Assembly: GCA_019454045.1 (NCBI GenBank)
Contig: SKCR01033660.1
Location: 868,001 to 932,000 of the forward strand
Length of the DNA: 64,000 nucleotides
Direction: 5' to 3'
Origin: Zanthoxylum bungeanum
Taxonomy: Eukaryota > Streptophyta > Magnoliopsida > Sapindales > Rutaceae
Shown here: positions 60,173 through 64,000 of the stretch, one piece after another
Layout of the letters: every line of letters begins with the position of its first letter
Position numbering within the stretch: the stretch's first letter is position 1
Made by a program: the position numbers and the translations under genes
Notes under the pieces: model-generated
The model's input: only the letters and a program-made list of their open reading frames with translations
What the model was told of the DNA's origin: nothing
The model's database searches: none

Positions 60173-61004
60173 GTTATAATGGCCTCGGTGGAACGAAATC
60201 CAGCCCCGAGCCGAATAATCAAGTGGCCTCGGCGGAACGAATCCAGCCCCGAGCCGAATCAACAAGTGGCCTCGGCGGAATGAAATCCAGCCCCGAGCCG
60301 AATAATCAAGTGGCCTCGGCGGAACGAAACCCAGCCCCGAGCCGAATAATCAAGTGGCATCGGCGGAACGAATCCAGCCCCGAGCCGAATCAACAAGTGG
60401 CCTCGGCGGAATGAAATCCAGCCCCGAGCCGAATAATCAAGTGGCCTCGGCGGAACGAAATCCAGCCCCGAGCCGAATAATCAAGTGGCCTCGGCGGAAC
60501 GAATCCAGCCCCGAGCCGAATCAACAAGTGGCCTCGGCGGAATGAAATCCAGCCCCGAGCCGAATAATCAAGTGGCCTCGGCGGAACGAAATTCAGCCCC
60601 GAGCCGAATAATCAAGTGGCCTCGGCGGAACGAATCCAGCCCCGAGCCGAATCAACAAGTGGCCTCGGCGGAATGAATCCAGCCCCGAGCCGAATAATCA
60701 AGTGGCCTCGGCGGAACGAATCCAGCCCCGAGCCGAATCAACAAGTGGCCTCGGCGGAATGAAATCCAGCCCCGAGCCGAATAATCAAGTGGCCTCGGCG
60801 GAACGAAATCCAGCCCCGAGCCGATTAATCCAGAGGCCTCGGCGGAACGAATCCAGCCCCGAGCCGAATAATCAAGTGGCCTCGGCGGAACGAATCCAGC
60901 CCCGAGCCGAATCAACAAGTGGCCTCGGCGGAATGAAATCCAGCCCCGAGCCGAATAATCAAGTGGCCTCGGCGGAACGAATCCAGCCCCGAGCCGATTA
61001 ATCA
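60173..61004 (-). repeat. 43/44-bp array with a 131-bp higher-order unit
   Basis: The basic unit GGCCTCGGCGGAACGAA, TCCAGCCCCGAGCCGAAT recurs about nineteen times. Three variant units (43+44+44) form a 131-bp block, seen at 60223, 60354 and 60485, then with a slightly changed length. This is higher-order repeat structure like that of satellites, inside a retrotransposon. Confidence 0.95.
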
Positions 61005-61269
61005 CTGGGACTTATTCAGAAGGGAAGTGAATCAACCTTTGAAGCCCTAACGAATCTGGCATGGGCGTCCCTCTGCCAGACCGGCAAAAAAATAAAAACA
61101 AAACTTTCGAAGATAAAATCAAAAGGTGGGGGTGACTTAGCACTTGTCCCAAAGTAAAACTTTTCACAAGTGTAAATAACAGCACGGATGCCTCGAAACA
61201 GTGTCCTGCCCGAGGCCTCCAAAACACAATTCTGAATCTTTCAATTCAGTGTCCCGGCGAACCAGGATT

Positions 61270-61700
61270 CGGATCAGAAGAGCGTATGAACGGTAAGGGC
61301 ACATCCTCTACACGTCGGTTCGCTCGGGAGCCTGTGTATTGTATGAGGGCTCCTCCTTACCACGCTGGAGTAGGCACACGCCACAGGGGTATACGCCTCC
61401 CCGTGCTGTGCCTCCCGCGGATCCGGATGATGAATGGATCAAAGAGTGTCCGGGATACTAAGGGTATGTTCCTCCTTAGGCCCGGTATCACTGGAGTTAG
61501 CAATCGTCACAGGGGTGTCATTATCCCCCGTGCTATGCTTTCCCACGGATCCATTACATCGGGCAGGTGAGGATCAGAAGAGTGTTCGACACATTAAGGG
61601 CATGTTCCTCCTTATGTTCGGTAACACTGGAGTAAGCAATCGCCACAGGGGTATCATCTCTCCCTGTGCTATGCTTCTCACGGATCCGTTACATCGGGTA
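61270..61700 (-). repeat. About 136-bp tandem array, three diverged units
   Basis: Each unit holds TGTTCCTCCTTA (or a variant), GGTATCACTGGAGTTAGCAA, CGCCACAGGGGT and CACGGATCC. Units begin near 61270 (most diverged), 61441 and 61577. Confidence 0.85.
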
Positions 61701-62030
61701 TGTCCCTGAGGACCCCGAGCTAGAGAGATACTTGGCTCTGGGGGAATGTTCCGTCCCCAGACTAATGAGCATGTCTCGGTGGGACGTAACCCGACCCCGA
61801 GCTGAATATGGCCTCGGCGGAACGAAATCCAGCCCCGAGCTGATTAATGAAGGGGCCTCGGCGGAACGCAATCCAGCCCCGAGCCGAAAGACGTACTTGG
61901 CTCTGAGGGAGTGTTCTGTCCTCAGACCAACGTGCATGACTCGGTGGGACGTAGCCCGATCCCGAGCCGGATAACTGAATGACCTCGGTGGGGCAAGGTC
62001 AAGCCCCGAGCTGCCCAAGTTTTTATTGCT
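61701..62030 (-). repeat. Mixed units related to the two neighbouring arrays
   Basis: Contains single copies resembling the 82-bp unit (GGGGGAATGTTCCGTCCCCA, TCGGTGGGACGTAACCCGA) interspersed with copies of the 44-bp unit. This links the arrays and suggests a common origin. Confidence 0.8.
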
Positions 62031-62211
62031 TGGTCGTTCTTTTTGTATTTAGGTGCTAAGTTTGTCCCCGGTTTTTTAGTAGGTCTTCTATTTATGTTTT
62101 AAGAAAGTGGCCGAGAACCTTCTTTTGAAAGGAGAAAGTTTTATTTATGTTTTTGGGGACAAACTGCCCTCTTTCAGTTGAATTGGCGGCCACATGCCCT
62201 TTGTCTGGTCG

Positions 62212-63730
62212 TCATAACCTCGTGGTCAATGTATTGTTCAGATACCCGTTTCGTGCTAGATCCTCCATTTGTTCTCGCAGATCTTTACATCCGTCCGTTG
62301 CATGTCCTCTGGAGTTGTGGTGTATGCAATAAGCCTTTTGGTTCCTTCTGTCCGGGGGGAACCTCCTTTGGTCGGGTTCCACTAAGAGGCCTTTCCCCTG
62401 GATCTCCATGACAATTTGTCCCAGTGGTTTTTTTAGGGGAATGTATGCATCTTCACTGACCACGTGGTTTACTTGGGTCGGCGCTCTTCTCTCATGATTG
62501 TCCCGGTGCAGTGGCTTGAATTCTTTGTGTTTCGGGGGTGGTCTTCTGGATTCTTTTTCTGTTCGGCGTTGGGCGCCCTCCCTTGTGGTTCTATCCCTGA
62601 TGTTGTTCCCTTTCCGAGACACTTTCTCTTCGTTCTCTAACGAAACGAACTTCCGGGCCACCTCCAGGGCGGTGGCGTAGTCCGGGGTGTCCTGGATCCT
62701 TAGGTAGGTCCAGAGTCTTCCGACCCTCAAGGCTCCTTTCAAGCTTTCCAGGGCTTCAGGGGATTCATACCCTCCGACTTCGAGTACCATAATATGGTAC
62801 CTTTCAATAAATATCTTCAGAGGTTCATCGTCTCCTTGCTTCATGAGCCGGAGTTCTCCAATCGTCTTTCTGGGGACACAAGCCCCCTTGAAGTGTCGTA
62901 TGAATGACTTCTTCAGTTGTGTGAAGCTGCTGATGCTTCTTGGGGCTAAGCTCCTGTACCATAGAATGGCTGGTCCGGCCAGAGTTAGGGGGAACACTTT
63001 GCAGATGGCGTCCCCTGTTGCCCCTTGCACCTCCATCAGCAGGGTGAAACTTTCAATGTGGGTTTTAGGGTCGGTATGGCCCTTGTACGGTGTCATGGTC
63101 GGCATGTTAAATCTCTTCGGGAATTTCTCCGATTTTATTTCCTCCGTGAGGGGGGACTCATCTTTGACGTCCTGGATATCCCCTCTGTTTGCGTTGGGGT
63201 ATACTCCCCATTTGACCAGCTCATCCCGTAACCAAGATTTCATACCGCTGTCCCTGGTTCCATGCCGCCCTCTGAGGTTTCTTTTCTTTCTGCTATCTGG
63301 GGAGCGGCGTTTCTCAGGGTCGGCGTCGTCCCGCACCTCTTCGGTATGTTCTTTTCCTCTCCTCCGGGTACTGTGAGGGCTATCGTAGGAGGGATCTGGT
63401 AATGATTTGTCATCTTCCTCCTCCCATGTGTCCTCGGTTGGGAATCCCTTTGTACTACCACGGATCTCACCCTGTAGGGTTCCCTCCTTTGAGGTCTGTC
63501 GTCTTCGCTTGTATCAACAATTCTCTTTCCTTCCGCTATCTCACTCCTTCGTCGGCTAGTCCCGGCCTCGAATTTTCCGTCGCGTGCTCCTTCCATCCTT
63601 TCCAACCGGTCTACTATGGTTTTTAGTAGAGTTTGGTTTTCCTCCCTTTCCTTCCTAAGGTTTTCCTCGATCTTTTCCATCCAGTCCGCAGCCGAGCCCC
63701 TGGTGATTGTTGGTTTCCGCCTTCCGCCAT
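62212..63730 (-). pseudogene. Gypsy gag, full length but frameshifted
   Basis: From ATG 63730 the reading starts MAEGGNQQ, like the gag at 24113. A shift within the first 20 codons moves to the frame with ADWMEKIEENLRKEREENQT. A second shift near 63440 restores the frame ending at 62212. That part contains SPLTEEIKSEKFPKRFNMPT, PAILWYRSLAPRSISSFTQL (gag core) and a terminal CIHHNSRGHATDGCKDLREQ resembling the zinc-binding tail of Tat-type gypsy gag. As read here it cannot make one protein. Confidence 0.85.
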
Positions 63731-63763
63731 TTGTCTTATTACGCAAATTGCTTTTCGTAGAGT

Positions 63764-63783
63764 TCCCCACAGACGGCTCCAAC
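63764..63783 (-). promoter_or_regulatory. Primer-binding site of the gag-only element
   Basis: On the minus strand, right after the LTR end CGTCAACA, the sequence is GTTGGAGCCGTCTGTGGGG. It differs by one base from the PBS of the related element at 24060 (GTTGGCGCC). The tRNA primer is not assigned. Confidence 0.7.
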
Positions 63784-64000
63784 TGTTGACGGTGGATTTT
63801 GGTCTCAGGGTAATATAGGAATATCACCTCCGAGGGAATCCTCCTTCAACTGTGAATTTGTTTGGTTATGGGGAACCAAAGGCAAATTTAGCGGGAAACG
63901 AAAATATACCAATCAGACAAGGTGATTTAACGTGGTTCGGTGGATTTTTGGGATCCGACCTACGTCCACGGACAAGAACAGGATGATACTCTTTTATTAC
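63784..64000 (-). repeat. 5' LTR of the gag-only element, truncated by the window edge
   Basis: The 217 visible bases match 58495-58711 with two substitutions (a T/C near the GGATCCGACC site and a G/A near GATGATAC). About 550 bp more should lie beyond the window. Confidence 0.9.

Larger units (their letters stand above)
58495..64000 (-). mobile_element. Young gypsy-type element with gag but no visible pol (TR-GAG/LARD-like), runs off the right edge
   Basis: Minus orientation: 5' LTR (63784 to beyond 64000), PBS, gag (62212-63730), tandem-repeat arrays (59680-61700), a purine-rich tract, then 3' LTR (58495-59263). Over the 217 bases visible in both LTRs I count two differences, so insertion was recent. 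The 4.5-kb interior has no RT, RNase H or integrase reading. This is the layout of non-autonomous gag-only elements that depend on a related autonomous partner. Confidence 0.85.

Noticed and set aside
60223..61001. Repetitive plus-strand ORFs reading MASAERIQPRAESTSG and similar
   Set aside because: They are products of the 131-bp array, whose period is not a multiple of three, so no long frame survives. There is no start context or homology to support a protein.
1..64000. CRISPR arrays, tRNA genes, prokaryotic operons
   Set aside because: The intron-bearing plant genes and plant retroelements exclude a prokaryotic source. The repeat arrays lack spacer structure, and I found no complete tRNA cloverleaf by eye.

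Overview
The window is nuclear DNA of a eudicot land plant. It is AT-rich, its genes carry GT-AG introns (plus one GC-AG intron), and it is crowded with LTR retrotransposons, solo LTRs, SINE-like and MITE relics. A complete CYCLOPS/IPD3 gene points to a lineage able to form arbuscular mycorrhiza, which excludes Brassicaceae. I cannot name the species.

Layout, left to right. 1-976: first three exons of an SH3P1-like gene (- strand), with a Tourist-like MITE in intron 2. 2516-13072: a decayed Ty1/copia element (- strand) interrupted by two solo LTRs (3776-6141 and 7907-9861), each with a 5-bp target duplication. 15591-17054: a single-exon polyamine-uptake-transporter-type gene (-). 17887-18493: a probable solo LTR. 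19571-23241 and 24751-33300: two direct copies of one segment. Each carries the same 114-bp exon-like block, and each has been split by different insertions: copy A by a 734-bp solo LTR, copy B by a 597-bp LTR-like element and a 5,013-bp Ty1/copia element. A truncated gypsy LTR-gag piece (23242-24713) lies between them. 35310-39023: a five-exon gene for a three-span membrane protein (+).

40618-47091: an eleven-exon CYCLOPS/IPD3 gene (-). Its introns hold a plastid 23S rRNA fragment (NUPT) and a 96-bp hAT-type foldback. 51953-53429: plastid CLPP4 (-). 54128-57918: an NFD4-like nodulin/MFS transporter gene (-) with a 1.1-kb Pack-MULE in intron 1 that carries an intact 116-codon ORF. 58495 to the window end: a young gypsy-type element with LTRs, PBS and gag but no visible pol. 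Three tandem-repeat arrays fill the space between gag and the 3' LTR, so it looks like a TR-GAG/LARD-like non-autonomous element.

The host genes have no obvious shared pathway. CYCLOPS acts in symbiosis signalling in the nucleus, CLPP4 in plastid protein turnover, and the PUT and NFD4-like proteins in membrane transport. All gene structures were built by eye from splice signals, reading phase and remembered family similarity. No database search or transcript evidence was available.
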